Shown: piece after piece, positions 1 to 6,945 of the stretch
How the letters are laid out: the number at the start of each line of letters is the position of its first letter
Numbering within the stretch: the first letter of the stretch is position 1
Origin: an uncultured Alistipes sp.
Lineage (GTDB): Bacteria; Bacteroidota; Bacteroidia; Bacteroidales; Rikenellaceae
Direction: 5' to 3'
Length of the DNA: 14,767 nucleotides
NCBI GenBank assembly: GCA_958449275.1
Contig: CAUDHE010000064.1
Coordinates: forward strand, 1 to 14,767
The notes under the pieces: generated by a model
The model's database searches: none
What the model was told of the DNA's origin: nothing
What the model saw: the letters and a program-made list of their open reading frames with translations, nothing else
Made by a program: the position numbers and the translations under genes

Positions 1-359
1 GCACGCCCAGCCGATATGTCGGGCGTATGTTCGTTCGCCGCTTCGACGGTAACGGCCGGATATGCGTCGAGTGCGGTCTCCGCGATTTCCTCCAATATAT
101 CGGGTGCGGGCGGTGCGTCGTACGAAAGACGACGATAACCCAGCGTCAGGGCAAGCAGGAGCATCGCCGCGACGGCCGAACGGCGCAGCCACAACGCGAC
201 GACGTTGCCATGCGGCGGTAGCGATGCCGCCGCGTCGCGCTCCGAAGCGCGAACTATGTCGTCCCACAGATTTTCGGGGGCGGGCTCGCGGTAGTCGGCC
301 ATGCGGTCGCGCAGATCGTTCAGCCATTTGTCATTCATATCGTCGGTGTGTGCGTTCAT
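1..359 (-). CDS. Probable anti-sigma factor, membrane protein (C-terminal part cut off by window edge)
   Basis: About 119 codons are visible and the frame runs off the left edge without a stop. The N-terminal 50 residues are hydrophilic (MNAHTDDMNDKWLNDLRDRM, then a PAPENLWDDI motif). One hydrophobic segment follows at about residues 61-74 (SAVAAMLLLALTLG), so a cytoplasmic head, one membrane span and an exported tail are likely. The PxxLWxxI-type motif followed by one span is common in proteins encoded directly after ECF sigma factors in Bacteroidota. The start overlaps the sigma gene by 29 bases if the first ATG is used, or by 8 bases if the ATG at 336-338 is used; either implies translational coupling. 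Role: probably holds the upstream sigma factor inactive at the inner membrane. This is inferred from position and topology, not from a recognised domain. Confidence 0.7.
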   Translation of the reverse strand, partial: MNAHTDDMNDKWLNDLRDRMADYREPAPENLWDDIVRASERDAAASLPPHGNVVALWLRRSAVAAMLLLALTLGYRRLSYDAPPAPDILEEIAETALDAYPAVTVEAANEHTPDISAGR

Positions 360-909
360 ATTCTCGGATGCGTTTGGCCAACATGTTTTTGGCTCGGTGG
401 AGTTGCGATGCCGACGAACTCTCGGCTATACCCAGCATGTCGGCTATTTCTCGGTGGCTTCGGCCTTCGAAAACGTAGAGGTTGAAAACCGTTCGGTAAC
501 CCGTCGGCAGGCCGCGGATCAGATCGTGTATGACCGATCGGGGAATGTCGGCCAAAGGCGGCGGATCGCCGTCGTCATCCGCCGTGTCGGGCAGATCGCG
601 GTCGGGCAGCGCAGTGTCGAACCGCTCGCGTCGCTTCAGACTTTTCAGGGCTTCGTTTACCGTTATGCGGGTCATCCATGCGCGGAGCGAACCCGTGCCG
701 CGGTATTCGAATCTCCCGACGGCCGAAAAGATCTTTACGAAACTCTCCTGCAACACGTCGCGCGCCTCGTCGCGGTCGGCGACGTAACGCGATGCGACAG
801 CGGTCAGGTAACCTATATAACGGACGTACAGCTCCTTCATCGCGGCGGAGTTGCCGGCGCGAACGAGCTGTACGAGTTCCGTTTCGTCGATGTTTTCGGT
901 TCGGGTCAT
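331..909 (-). CDS. ECF-family RNA polymerase sigma factor
   Basis: A 192-residue protein, normal length for extracytoplasmic-function sigma factors. Residues about 24-93 form region 2 (core RNA polymerase and -10 binding), including RDEARDVLQESFVKIFSAVG and the SLRAWMTRITVNEALKSLKR stretch. An acidic, proline-containing linker (residues 101-120) leads to region 4 (about 125-182), a helix-turn-helix with LPTGYRTVFNLYVFEGRSHR and a following REIADMLGIAESS recognition part. The open frame extends far upstream of 909, but that part is antisense to the NigD-like gene and has no protein character. The ATG at 907-909 begins the conserved fold and lies downstream of a -7 promoter box, so I chose it. 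Its likely partner is the overlapping membrane protein. The target genes cannot be read from the window. Confidence 0.93.
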   Translation of the reverse strand: MTRTENIDETELVQLVRAGNSAAMKELYVRYIGYLTAVASRYVADRDEARDVLQESFVKIFSAVGRFEYRGTGSLRAWMTRITVNEALKSLKRRERFDTALPDRDLPDTADDDGDPPPLADIPRSVIHDLIRGLPTGYRTVFNLYVFEGRSHREIADMLGIAESSSASQLHRAKNMLAKRIREYERTHRRYE

Positions 910-986
910 GGTTGCGTGCGGGGCGCGGGGCTTCGTGCCCGGCTTCGGTCGCGGGTTTCGTGCGCGGTGCCGAAGCGGCGTGTTTG

Positions 987-994
987 CAAAGTTA
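987..994 (-). promoter_or_regulatory. Bacteroidota -7 promoter box for the sigma factor gene
   Basis: On the minus strand the sequence is TAACTTTG, a perfect TAnnTTTG match. It lies 77 bases upstream of the sigma factor ATG, giving a leader of roughly 70 bases. The -33 element is poor: the nearest candidate is TTGG, 24 bases further upstream, which is slightly too far. Confidence 0.6.
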
Positions 995-1035
995 ATCGTT
1001 TGTCGCGATTCTCGGTAGCCAAGCGCGATTATTCG

Positions 1036-1053
1036 TCGCGCGGTCGCGCGCGA
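1036..1053 (-). terminator. Possible terminator hairpin after the NigD-like gene
   Basis: A perfect 7-bp GC-rich stem (TCGCGCG at 1036-1042 with CGCGCGA at 1047-1053) encloses a 4-base loop, 2 bases beyond the stop codon of the NigD-like gene. No T-run follows, so it may only be a 3'-end stabilising hairpin. Confidence 0.35.
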
Positions 1054-1055
1054 GG

Positions 1056-1799
1056 CTATTTGAGAACCATCTCGGGACGCACTTCGGCTATTCCCGTGCC
1101 TTCGGCCGTGGTCTCGCGCGTGCGGTAGTCGAACTCGGTCGACTTGACGCCCGAGAACGATTGCCATGTGAGCTTGAGTTTGACCGTTTGGCCTTGCGTG
1201 TCGGGCAGACCGTTGAGTCTGAATGCCACGATGCCGTCGCCCCAGATACGCTGGCCGTCGCCGTTGCTGTCTTGGCGGAACTGCACCTCGTAGGGATTCT
1301 CGGGATTGATGCCCGTCACGAGATTGACCAGATGAGGCGTGCGGTTGTCGCCCTCCCATTTGGTACGGAAACGCAACGTGAGGTAGCCGTCCTCGGCGAT
1401 GGTGACCCAGTCGCGTACGATCTCCACGGGATCCTGGCGGGTCAGCCCCTCGGCTTCGGCCTCGGCGACGGTGATGGCCGACTTGGTAAGAATGCTGTCG
1501 ATCCAGTTGACATACACCAGCTGATCGTAGTTCTCGCTCTTCTCCTGAAGGCGGGTGTAGTTGGTCAGCGCGCGCACCTCCTTGTCGCCGAACGGCGATC
1601 CCTTCATGTTGACGGGTTCGAGCGTGGTGTTGTCGTCGAGCTGCATGTAGAACGACTGCGAATCGACGGGTTTCACCGTCACCAGACCGTTGGGATAGAG
1701 ATACCAGTATCCGTCGTCGTTGTCGTCGTCGCACGCGACGAATCCGCCGAGTGCGAGCAAGGTCGTCAGGCCCCAAAGGAGCGATTTCATTTTTCTCAT
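1056..1799 (-). CDS. NigD-like lipoprotein, probably surface-exposed
   Basis: A 247-residue lipoprotein. The signal peptide MRKMKSLLWGLTTLLALGG leads to a lipobox FVAC with Cys23, followed at once by DDDNDD. A run of acidic residues just after the lipobox cysteine is the known surface-export signal of Bacteroidota lipoproteins, so an outer-surface location is inferred. The rest is beta-rich and resembles NigD-like proteins: an N-terminal small barrel (about residues 35-110) and a C-terminal domain (about 140-247) with DGYLTLRFRTKW, PYEVQFRQDSNGDGQRIWGD and a final LKLTWQSFSG strand. The founder NigD comes from a Bacteroides fragilis bacteriocin locus, but most homologues, like this one, stand alone with unknown function. 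The ATG at 1797-1799 is preferred because an A-rich leader precedes it and the signal peptide starts there; 1790 is an alternative. It is divergent from lnt. Confidence 0.85.
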   Translation of the reverse strand: MRKMKSLLWGLTTLLALGGFVACDDDNDDGYWYLYPNGLVTVKPVDSQSFYMQLDDNTTLEPVNMKGSPFGDKEVRALTNYTRLQEKSENYDQLVYVNWIDSILTKSAITVAEAEAEGLTRQDPVEIVRDWVTIAEDGYLTLRFRTKWEGDNRTPHLVNLVTGINPENPYEVQFRQDSNGDGQRIWGDGIVAFRLNGLPDTQGQTVKLKLTWQSFSGVKSTEFDYRTRETTAEGTGIAEVRPEMVLK

Positions 1800-1863
1800 C
1801 TTGTTTTGTTTTTTGAAAGTTGTTTTTATTTGTCTCTGTCCGTAAAATCGCGGAATTAGGAAA

Positions 1864-1879
1864 CATTGCATGCACAATG
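1864..1879. repeat. Imperfect palindrome upstream of the NigD-like gene
   Basis: The arms CATTG and CAATG flank a central CATGCA. The dyad sits in the divergent NigD-like/lnt interval, 65-80 bases upstream of the NigD-like start, and could be a regulator site. There is no direct support, and no good TAnnTTTG box for the NigD-like gene was found in this interval. Confidence 0.2.
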
Positions 1880-2008
1880 CAAAAATTTCCCCATTTTTTG
1901 ATTTTGCGACGGCAAAATTGAGTTTGCCCGCAAAATCCTCGTCGGGTACGGACACCCTCAAGCGGCGGACTGCGGCTGACGGCATGGATTCCGCATAATC
2001 GAACTTCG

Positions 2009-2039
2009 TTTGTTTCTGCCGAGACTTTTAGTATCTTTG
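2009..2039 (+). promoter_or_regulatory. Promoter of lnt-folC
   Basis: A textbook Bacteroidota promoter: -33 TTTG at 2009-2012, a 19-base spacer, and -7 TATCTTTG at 2032-2039. Transcription should start near 2046. That rules out the in-frame ATG at 2010, and the ATG at 2049 would leave almost no leader, so the ATG at 2085 is the lnt start. Confidence 0.85.
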
Positions 2040-2084
2040 CAACGCTTAATGTGTAAGCGCGACGACAATAAATTTTATAGTATT

Positions 2085-3635
2085 ATGCTGCGAAATCTGT
2101 TATGCGTATCGTTGTCCGCGGCGTTGCTCTCCGCGGGGTGGCTGGGCGGCAGCGGATTCACGCTGCTCGTCGCATTCGTTCCCCTATTATATATAAGTGC
2201 CGCATACGGTCCCTCGGCCCGCGATTTTCGACGCATGGCGGGATGGGCCGCACTCACGTTCGCGGTGTGGAACATAGCCACCATATGGTGGGTGTGGAAC
2301 GCCGCTCCCGCAGGTGTGGTAGCGGCGACGGCCTTTTCGGGATTCTGGAGTCTCGCGGCTTTCATGCTTTTCCATTACGTATCGAAACGCTCTCCCAAGC
2401 CCGTGGCTTACGTCCTGTTGGCGGCCGCATGGGTGTCGGGCGAGTATCTGTATACTCATGCCGAGGTGCTGTCGTTCCCGTGGCTTACGCTCGGCAACGG
2501 ATTCAGCGGCTCGCCGTGGGCCGTGCAGTGGTATGAGTGGACGGGCGTCATGGGCGGTTCGGTGTGGGTGCTGGCATGTAATCTGGCCGTGTTCGAAGCC
2601 CTGCGCCGCCGCAGCGTGCGCACTGCGGTGCGTGCGGCGGTAGTGGCGATCGTTCCCGTCGTCGTGTCGCTGATAATATATGCGAATTACGAACCCGAGG
2701 CGGAGAGCGTCGAGATCGCCGTGGTGCAGCCGAACGTAGATTGCTACGAGGAGAAATTCGCGGGCAGCGAACGCGCGCAGTTGCAAAATCTGCTCGATCT
2801 GGCGGACCGAACGCCACTCGGCGCGCGAATAATCGTGATGCCCGAAACGGCTCTGCCCGAACGGTTGCGCGACGACGATCCTCAGTCGGGTGCGACGGTG
2901 CGTGCATTGCGCGAGCGGATCGATTCGCTTCGTCCGGGTACCATGATCGTTGCGGGGGCTACTACGGTGAAACTTTACGGTGAGGGCGAGCCTCGTTCGG
3001 CGACGGCGCGGGCGGGGAGCGGATTTTATTACGATATCTACAACTCGGCCGTGGCCGTGAACGGCGACGGCGATACCGACGTGCATCATAAGATGCGGCT
3101 GGTTATAGGCGTCGAGGCGATGCCGTTCACCGATCTGCTCGGATTCGTCGATTTGGGCGGCGTGACGGGGCAATTGGGCCGCAACGACCGAGCCGCGGTG
3201 TTCGTGAAGGACGGTGCAGCGGTCGGTCCCGCTATATGTTACGAGGCCCTTTACGGCGACAGCTTCGCGAGATTCGTGCGCGAGGGGGCCGAAGCGATGC
3301 TCGTGATGTCCAACGACGGATGGTGGGGCGATACGGCGGGCCACAGACGGCTGTTCGATTTCTGTCGTCTGCGAGCCGTCGAGACGCGGCGCGCCATAGC
3401 CCGCAGCGCCAATACGGGAGTGTCGGGATTCATCACCTCGCGCGGCGACGTGACGGCCCGTCTCGACTGGGACATGCGGGGTGTGCTGACCTCCGACGTG
3501 GAATTGTCGTCGCGCCGCACGGCTTATGTCGCCTACGGCGACTGGGTGGGGCGGCTGGCGTTGCTCTTGACGGCATTGTGCATGCTGTGCCACTCGGCAT
3601 ATAGAATACGACGTAAAAATCATTTAGTCAATTGA
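2085..3635 (+). CDS. lnt: Apolipoprotein N-acyltransferase
   Basis: Transfers an acyl chain from a phospholipid to the N-terminal cysteine of diacylated lipoproteins, the last lipoprotein maturation step, in the inner membrane. The 516-residue length suits the family. About six membrane spans occupy residues 5-200 and a last one lies near 488-503; between them is a periplasmic nitrilase-like domain (about 208-470). The catalytic triad is visible: Glu254 in VMPETALPER, Lys336 in HHKMRLV and Cys385 in GPAICYEALYG, with Glu387 next to it and the essential-loop glutamate in IGVEAMPF. SNDGWWGDTAGH and ARSANTGVSGFI are also conserved signatures. The first gene of a two-gene unit with folC, 9 bases upstream of it. 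The start is fixed by the promoter position. Confidence 0.95.
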   Translation: MLRNLLCVSLSAALLSAGWLGGSGFTLLVAFVPLLYISAAYGPSARDFRRMAGWAALTFAVWNIATIWWVWNAAPAGVVAATAFSGFWSLAAFMLFHYVSKRSPKPVAYVLLAAAWVSGEYLYTHAEVLSFPWLTLGNGFSGSPWAVQWYEWTGVMGGSVWVLACNLAVFEALRRRSVRTAVRAAVVAIVPVVVSLIIYANYEPEAESVEIAVVQPNVDCYEEKFAGSERAQLQNLLDLADRTPLGARIIVMPETALPERLRDDDPQSGATVRALRERIDSLRPGTMIVAGATTVKLYGEGEPRSATARAGSGFYYDIYNSAVAVNGDGDTDVHHKMRLVIGVEAMPFTDLLGFVDLGGVTGQLGRNDRAAVFVKDGAAVGPAICYEALYGDSFARFVREGAEAMLVMSNDGWWGDTAGHRRLFDFCRLRAVETRRAIARSANTGVSGFITSRGDVTARLDWDMRGVLTSDVELSSRRTAYVAYGDWVGRLALLLTALCMLCHSAYRIRRKNHLVN

Positions 3636-3644
3636 TAATACTCT

Positions 3645-4940
3645 ATGAACTACTCTCAGACCATCGATTATCTCTTTTCGTCCATGCCCTCGTTCCAGCA
3701 GGTGGGGGCCGATGCCTATAAACCCGGACCCGAGCGCATAATCGAGTTTTGCCGCCATTTGGGCAATCCGCAGCGTAATTACCGTACCATCCATGTGGCG
3801 GGCACCAACGGCAAGGGATCGGTGTCGCACATTCTGGCGTCGGTGCTTCAGCAGGCGGGATACCGCGTGGGGCTTTACACGTCGCCCCATCTGAAGGATT
3901 TCCGCGAGCGCATACGCGTCGACGGCGAGATGATCCCCAAGCAGAAAGTGGTGAATTTCGTGGATAAGCATCAGGCCAAGATGCGCGAGCTCGATCTTTC
4001 GTTCTTCGAGACGACGACGGCATTGGCATTCGACCACTTCGCTCACAGCGAGGTGGAGGTTGCCGTAATAGAGACGGGCCTGGGCGGCCGTCTCGATGCC
4101 ACGAACATCATAACGCCTATGCTGAGTGTGGTGACCAACGTGGGGATGGAGCACACGCAGCTGCTGGGCGACACGCTACGCAAGATCGCGGCCGAGAAGG
4201 CGGGTATAATCAAGAAGAGCATTCCCGTGGTGTTGGGCGAGTCGAACGAGGACTACGACGATGTGTTCGAGGAGTATGCCGCCGCCGCGAAGTCGCATGT
4301 GGTATATGCGCAGAAGCGGTTCCGCTGTGTCGACCATTACGTCGAAGGCGACACGCAGCACATACGTGTGGAGCGCCTGCGCGACGGTCGCGTTTACGAC
4401 CTGAAGGTCGATTTGCTGGGCGATTATCAGTTCAACAACGTCGTAACCGCCGCTGCCGTCGCCGATTATCTGCACGAGGCTACGCCGCTGACCATAAGTC
4501 GCCGTGCGTTCGTTGAGGGACTGGCGTCGGCCGCCGAGGCGACTCATCTGTCGGGTCGCTGGCAGATTATCGGACGATCGCCGTTGGTGGTGTGCGACAC
4601 GGGCCACAATGCCCACGGATTGCGCTACATAGGTGCCGAGCTGAACCGCATGTCGGAGAAGTACGGCCGTCAGATATGCGTGTTGGGCTTCGCCAAGGAC
4701 AAGAATTTGGACGAGATATTTCCTCTGCTGCCGACGTCGGCGCACTACATATTCACCGAGGCCGGGGTATCTCGGGCATTGCCTGCCGAGGAGTTGGCCG
4801 CGAAGGCGGAACGTGCGGGGTTGCGCGGAGAGGTGGTTACGGGAGTGTCGGCTGCATTGGTCCGTGCCCGCGAACTGGCTTCGGCCGAGGACATGATTTT
4901 CGTCGGCGGCAGCAATTTCGTCGTGGCCGAGGTGCTGTAA
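3645..4940 (+). CDS. folC: Bifunctional folylpolyglutamate synthase / dihydrofolate synthase
   Basis: A cytosolic Mur-ligase-family enzyme that adds glutamate to dihydropteroate (making dihydrofolate) and to tetrahydrofolates, using ATP. At 431 residues it is the usual bacterial length. Visible motifs: the P-loop VAGTNGKGS (51-59), TSPHLKDFRERIR (79-91), ETGLGGRLDATN (143-154), GMEH (167-170), the AEKAGIIK lysine region (183-190), GRWQ (304-307) and DTGHNAHG (318-325) at the start of the C-terminal domain, ending in GGSNFVVAEVL. Whether it has both activities or only the folylpolyglutamate one cannot be settled by eye. The ATG lies 9 bases after the lnt stop, so the two are cotranscribed; no functional link is evident. 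Confidence 0.95.
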   Translation: MNYSQTIDYLFSSMPSFQQVGADAYKPGPERIIEFCRHLGNPQRNYRTIHVAGTNGKGSVSHILASVLQQAGYRVGLYTSPHLKDFRERIRVDGEMIPKQKVVNFVDKHQAKMRELDLSFFETTTALAFDHFAHSEVEVAVIETGLGGRLDATNIITPMLSVVTNVGMEHTQLLGDTLRKIAAEKAGIIKKSIPVVLGESNEDYDDVFEEYAAAAKSHVVYAQKRFRCVDHYVEGDTQHIRVERLRDGRVYDLKVDLLGDYQFNNVVTAAAVADYLHEATPLTISRRAFVEGLASAAEATHLSGRWQIIGRSPLVVCDTGHNAHGLRYIGAELNRMSEKYGRQICVLGFAKDKNLDEIFPLLPTSAHYIFTEAGVSRALPAEELAAKAERAGLRGEVVTGVSAALVRARELASAEDMIFVGGSNFVVAEVL

Positions 4941-4958
4941 GGCGCGACGGCGGCGGAG

Positions 4959-4992
4959 AAAGCGGCAATCCGTATTCTCGGGTTGCCGCTTT
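4959..4992. terminator. Hairpin shared by convergent folC and the glycan operon
   Basis: A 10-bp stem (AAAGCGGCAA at 4959-4968 with TTGCCGCTTT at 4983-4992), with a small inner CCG/CGG pairing at 4970-4981. Because the stem ends in A/T on both sides, either strand yields a hairpin ending in U residues, so it can terminate both transcripts. It overlaps the stop codon of the DUF4422 gene (4991-4993). Confidence 0.8.
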
Positions 4993-5803
4993 AAATATCC
5001 AGAAATGCCACGTTCATCGATTTGACGGCGACGCCTTCGTCTTCCTTCTTCCGTATGTACAAGTGGGTGAGTATCTCGCCTATGTAGCCCAGTTTGCGTG
5101 CGAATATCCTCTCCTTGCGCAGATCCGCGACATAGTTTTCTTCGACAAGGGTCCGTTTGATGCTTTCGCACACGCCGAAGAGAAATTCGCAATATTCGTC
5201 GAACAGATCGGTGCGCATCACCGACATATTGGCGAAGCGGTATTTGTGGGCGCGGAACTCGCGGCGGAGAATCTTCGAGTATTCGGGATATTTCTCGCAT
5301 ACGATGCGATTGAGCAGATCGAGACATTCGGGTCCGGTCTCGCGCATGAAATGGCTGTAGCACGTACGTCCCGACAGCAACATGCGCGGTGCGATTACGG
5401 GCGATCTCTCCAGCGCTTCGTCTATTTTGGCGGCTGCGGCGTGTGCATCCGCCGCGAATCGCTGCGGGTCGCGGCAGACCGTTTGCGGAATGAATATCGG
5501 CTTGGCCAGCGCGGGGACGAGCGACATAGGCAGATATGACGGCAGCGATTTGTCGGAAAATACGCGTCGGTAATGGCAAAGACCTTTGTAGTCGGCGCGC
5601 AGGTTTTTCCATAGCCAGTATACGGCCGTCAGCTCGCAATAGTAGCCGTTTTCGTCGGAGATATTATCGCCGCTGTCGTCGGTCTGCATGTTCAGCTCCG
5701 TTTCGGGGTGCAGCCGCTTGCCTACATGCAGCGGGAGATATATTCCGCCCTCGATGACGGGGCTCGGCTTGTGATATGCTATGGCGATTCGGATGTCTTT
5801 CAT
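4991..5803 (-). CDS. DUF4422-domain protein, putative glycosyltransferase
   Basis: A 270-residue protein without signal peptide or membrane span, so cytosolic. It matches the DUF4422 pattern from end to end: an N-terminal beta strand and AYHKPS (9-14), TDDSGDNISDENGYYCELT (41-59), YWLWKN (62-67) and GLCHYRRVF (74-82). This family is found in capsule and O-antigen clusters and is regarded as glycosyltransferase-like; the donor and acceptor are not known from sequence. The ATG at 5801-5803 overlaps the glf stop as ATGA, so its translation is coupled to glf. Sitting directly after the UDP-galactofuranose-forming enzyme, it is a candidate galactofuranose-using transferase, but that is inference. 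The open frame continues upstream inside glf without family similarity, so the shorter start was chosen. Last gene of the operon. Confidence 0.88.
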   Translation of the reverse strand: MKDIRIAIAYHKPSPVIEGGIYLPLHVGKRLHPETELNMQTDDSGDNISDENGYYCELTAVYWLWKNLRADYKGLCHYRRVFSDKSLPSYLPMSLVPALAKPIFIPQTVCRDPQRFAADAHAAAAKIDEALERSPVIAPRMLLSGRTCYSHFMRETGPECLDLLNRIVCEKYPEYSKILRREFRAHKYRFANMSVMRTDLFDEYCEFLFGVCESIKRTLVEENYVADLRKERIFARKLGYIGEILTHLYIRKKEDEGVAVKSMNVAFLDI

Positions 5804-6945
5804 ATTTCGAGTTTTAATACGGCCTCTATTACGGGCGCCATGTCGTAATATTTGTATTCGGCCAGCCGTCCGCCGAAAATCACATCGGTCTCGCTGTCGG
5901 CCAGCTGCTTGTATTTTTGGTACAGGGCTGTGTTGCGTCGGTCGTTTACGGGGTAGAACGGTTCGCTGCCGTCGCGCCATTCGGCGGAGTATTCGCGGCT
6001 GATGACGGTCGCGGGTATGTCGTAAACGGCCGAGCCGAACATTTCGAAATGTTTATGTTCGATGATTCGCGTGTAGGGTATGGCCGCGTCGGTGTAGTTC
6101 ACCACGGCGTTGCCTTGCAGGTTGGGAACGGACAGCGTCTCCTCCTCGAAACGCACGGTGCGGTACTCCAGCTTTCCGAACCTGAAATCGTAGAACTCGT
6201 CGATTCGGCCCGTGAAAACTATCTTGTCGGCCATACTTTCCCAGTGTGGGCGGTCGGCGAAGAAGTCGGCGCCGGTGATGGTTTCGGTATCGCCGAACAA
6301 TCCGTCGATCAGAGGATTGTATCCTCCGACGGGGATTCCCTGATAGGCGTCGTCGAAATAGTTGTTGTCGAAAACGAAGCGGATGGGCAGCCGTTTTATT
6401 ATGAATGCGGGCAATTCCGAACACTTGCGGCCCCATTGCTTCTCGGTGTATCCCTCTATGAGGGTGTGATATATGTCCTTGCCTACCAGCGCTATGGCCT
6501 GTTCCTCCAGATTCCGCGGCTCGGTTATGCCCGCGCGGTTCATTTCGGCCATGAATGCGGCGCGCTGCTCCTCGATCTTACGCCGCGCCTGCTGAGGAGT
6601 CGTTATTTCCCCCCCCCACATTTGGCAGAACGTATTCATATTGAACGGCAGGTTGTAGAGCCGCCCTTTGTAATAGGCTATCGGGGAGTTGGTGTAGCGG
6701 TTGAATTTGACGATGGAGTTTACCAGATTCCACACCTCTTCGTTCGAAGTGTGGAATATGTGCGCTCCGTAACAATGGACGTTTATTCCGTCTTGTCGGC
6801 GACAACGGAGATTGCCGCCCGTGTGCGGCCGTTTGTCGATGGCCAGACACCGTTTGCCTGCCCTCCGCGCGCGATAGGCGAACGTCGCGCCGTAGAGTCC
6901 CGTACCGACTATCAGATAGTCGTAATGTTCGAATCGGTTGTTCAT
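5800..6945 (-). CDS. glf: UDP-galactopyranose mutase
   Basis: Converts UDP-galactopyranose to UDP-galactofuranose, the precursor of galactofuranose in surface glycans; an FAD enzyme active only when reduced. The 381-residue length is normal. The FAD-binding motif is VGTGLYGATFA (13-23), followed by IDKRPHTGGN (36-45) and the mutase signature YGAHIFHT (59-66). The substrate region includes YNLPFNMNTFCQMW (97-110), and the C-terminal FGGRLAEYKYYDM (about 357-369) is also conserved. Its start overlaps the WbsX stop by 4 bases (ATGA) and its stop overlaps the DUF4422 start the same way. Codons 110-113 contain nine consecutive G residues, where a one-base change either way brings an early stop, so expression may be phase variable. 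As written the frame is intact. Confidence 0.95.
   Translation of the reverse strand: MNNRFEHYDYLIVGTGLYGATFAYRARRAGKRCLAIDKRPHTGGNLRCRRQDGINVHCYGAHIFHTSNEEVWNLVNSIVKFNRYTNSPIAYYKGRLYNLPFNMNTFCQMWGGEITTPQQARRKIEEQRAAFMAEMNRAGITEPRNLEEQAIALVGKDIYHTLIEGYTEKQWGRKCSELPAFIIKRLPIRFVFDNNYFDDAYQGIPVGGYNPLIDGLFGDTETITGADFFADRPHWESMADKIVFTGRIDEFYDFRFGKLEYRTVRFEEETLSVPNLQGNAVVNYTDAAIPYTRIIEHKHFEMFGSAVYDIPATVISREYSAEWRDGSEPFYPVNDRRNTALYQKYKQLADSETDVIFGGRLAEYKYYDMAPVIEAVLKLEI
6609..6617 (-). repeat. Run of nine G within glf (coding strand)
   Basis: Nine C on the plus strand, nine G on the glf coding strand, spanning Trp110-Gly111-Gly112-Glu113. It is the longest G/C homopolymer I found in the window. With eight G the frame reads AAA then TAA straight after the tract; with ten G it reaches TAA eleven codons after the tract. 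Tracts of this kind are known slippage sites in phase-variable surface genes. Confidence 0.85.

Noticed and set aside
1711..1735. Short GTC/GTT trinucleotide repeat in the NigD-like gene
   Set aside because: It simply encodes the acidic Asp/Asn stretch after the lipobox cysteine, which has a known export role; codon-level repetition is expected.
910..1875. N-terminal extension of the sigma factor to 514 residues
   Set aside because: The extra part is out of frame with the real NigD-like gene on the same strand and covers the sigma promoter box; ECF sigma factors are about 190 residues.
2010..2084. Longer start for lnt at 2010 or 2049
   Set aside because: The ATG at 2010 lies in the -33 element of the promoter, and the ATG at 2049 is about 3 bases after the expected transcription start. 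The membrane-span start at 2085 fits the family.
4176..5639. Minus-strand open frame of 487 codons covering the end of folC, the terminator and part of the DUF4422 gene
   Set aside because: It crosses a bidirectional terminator and is out of frame with both real genes; Arg-rich shadow translation.
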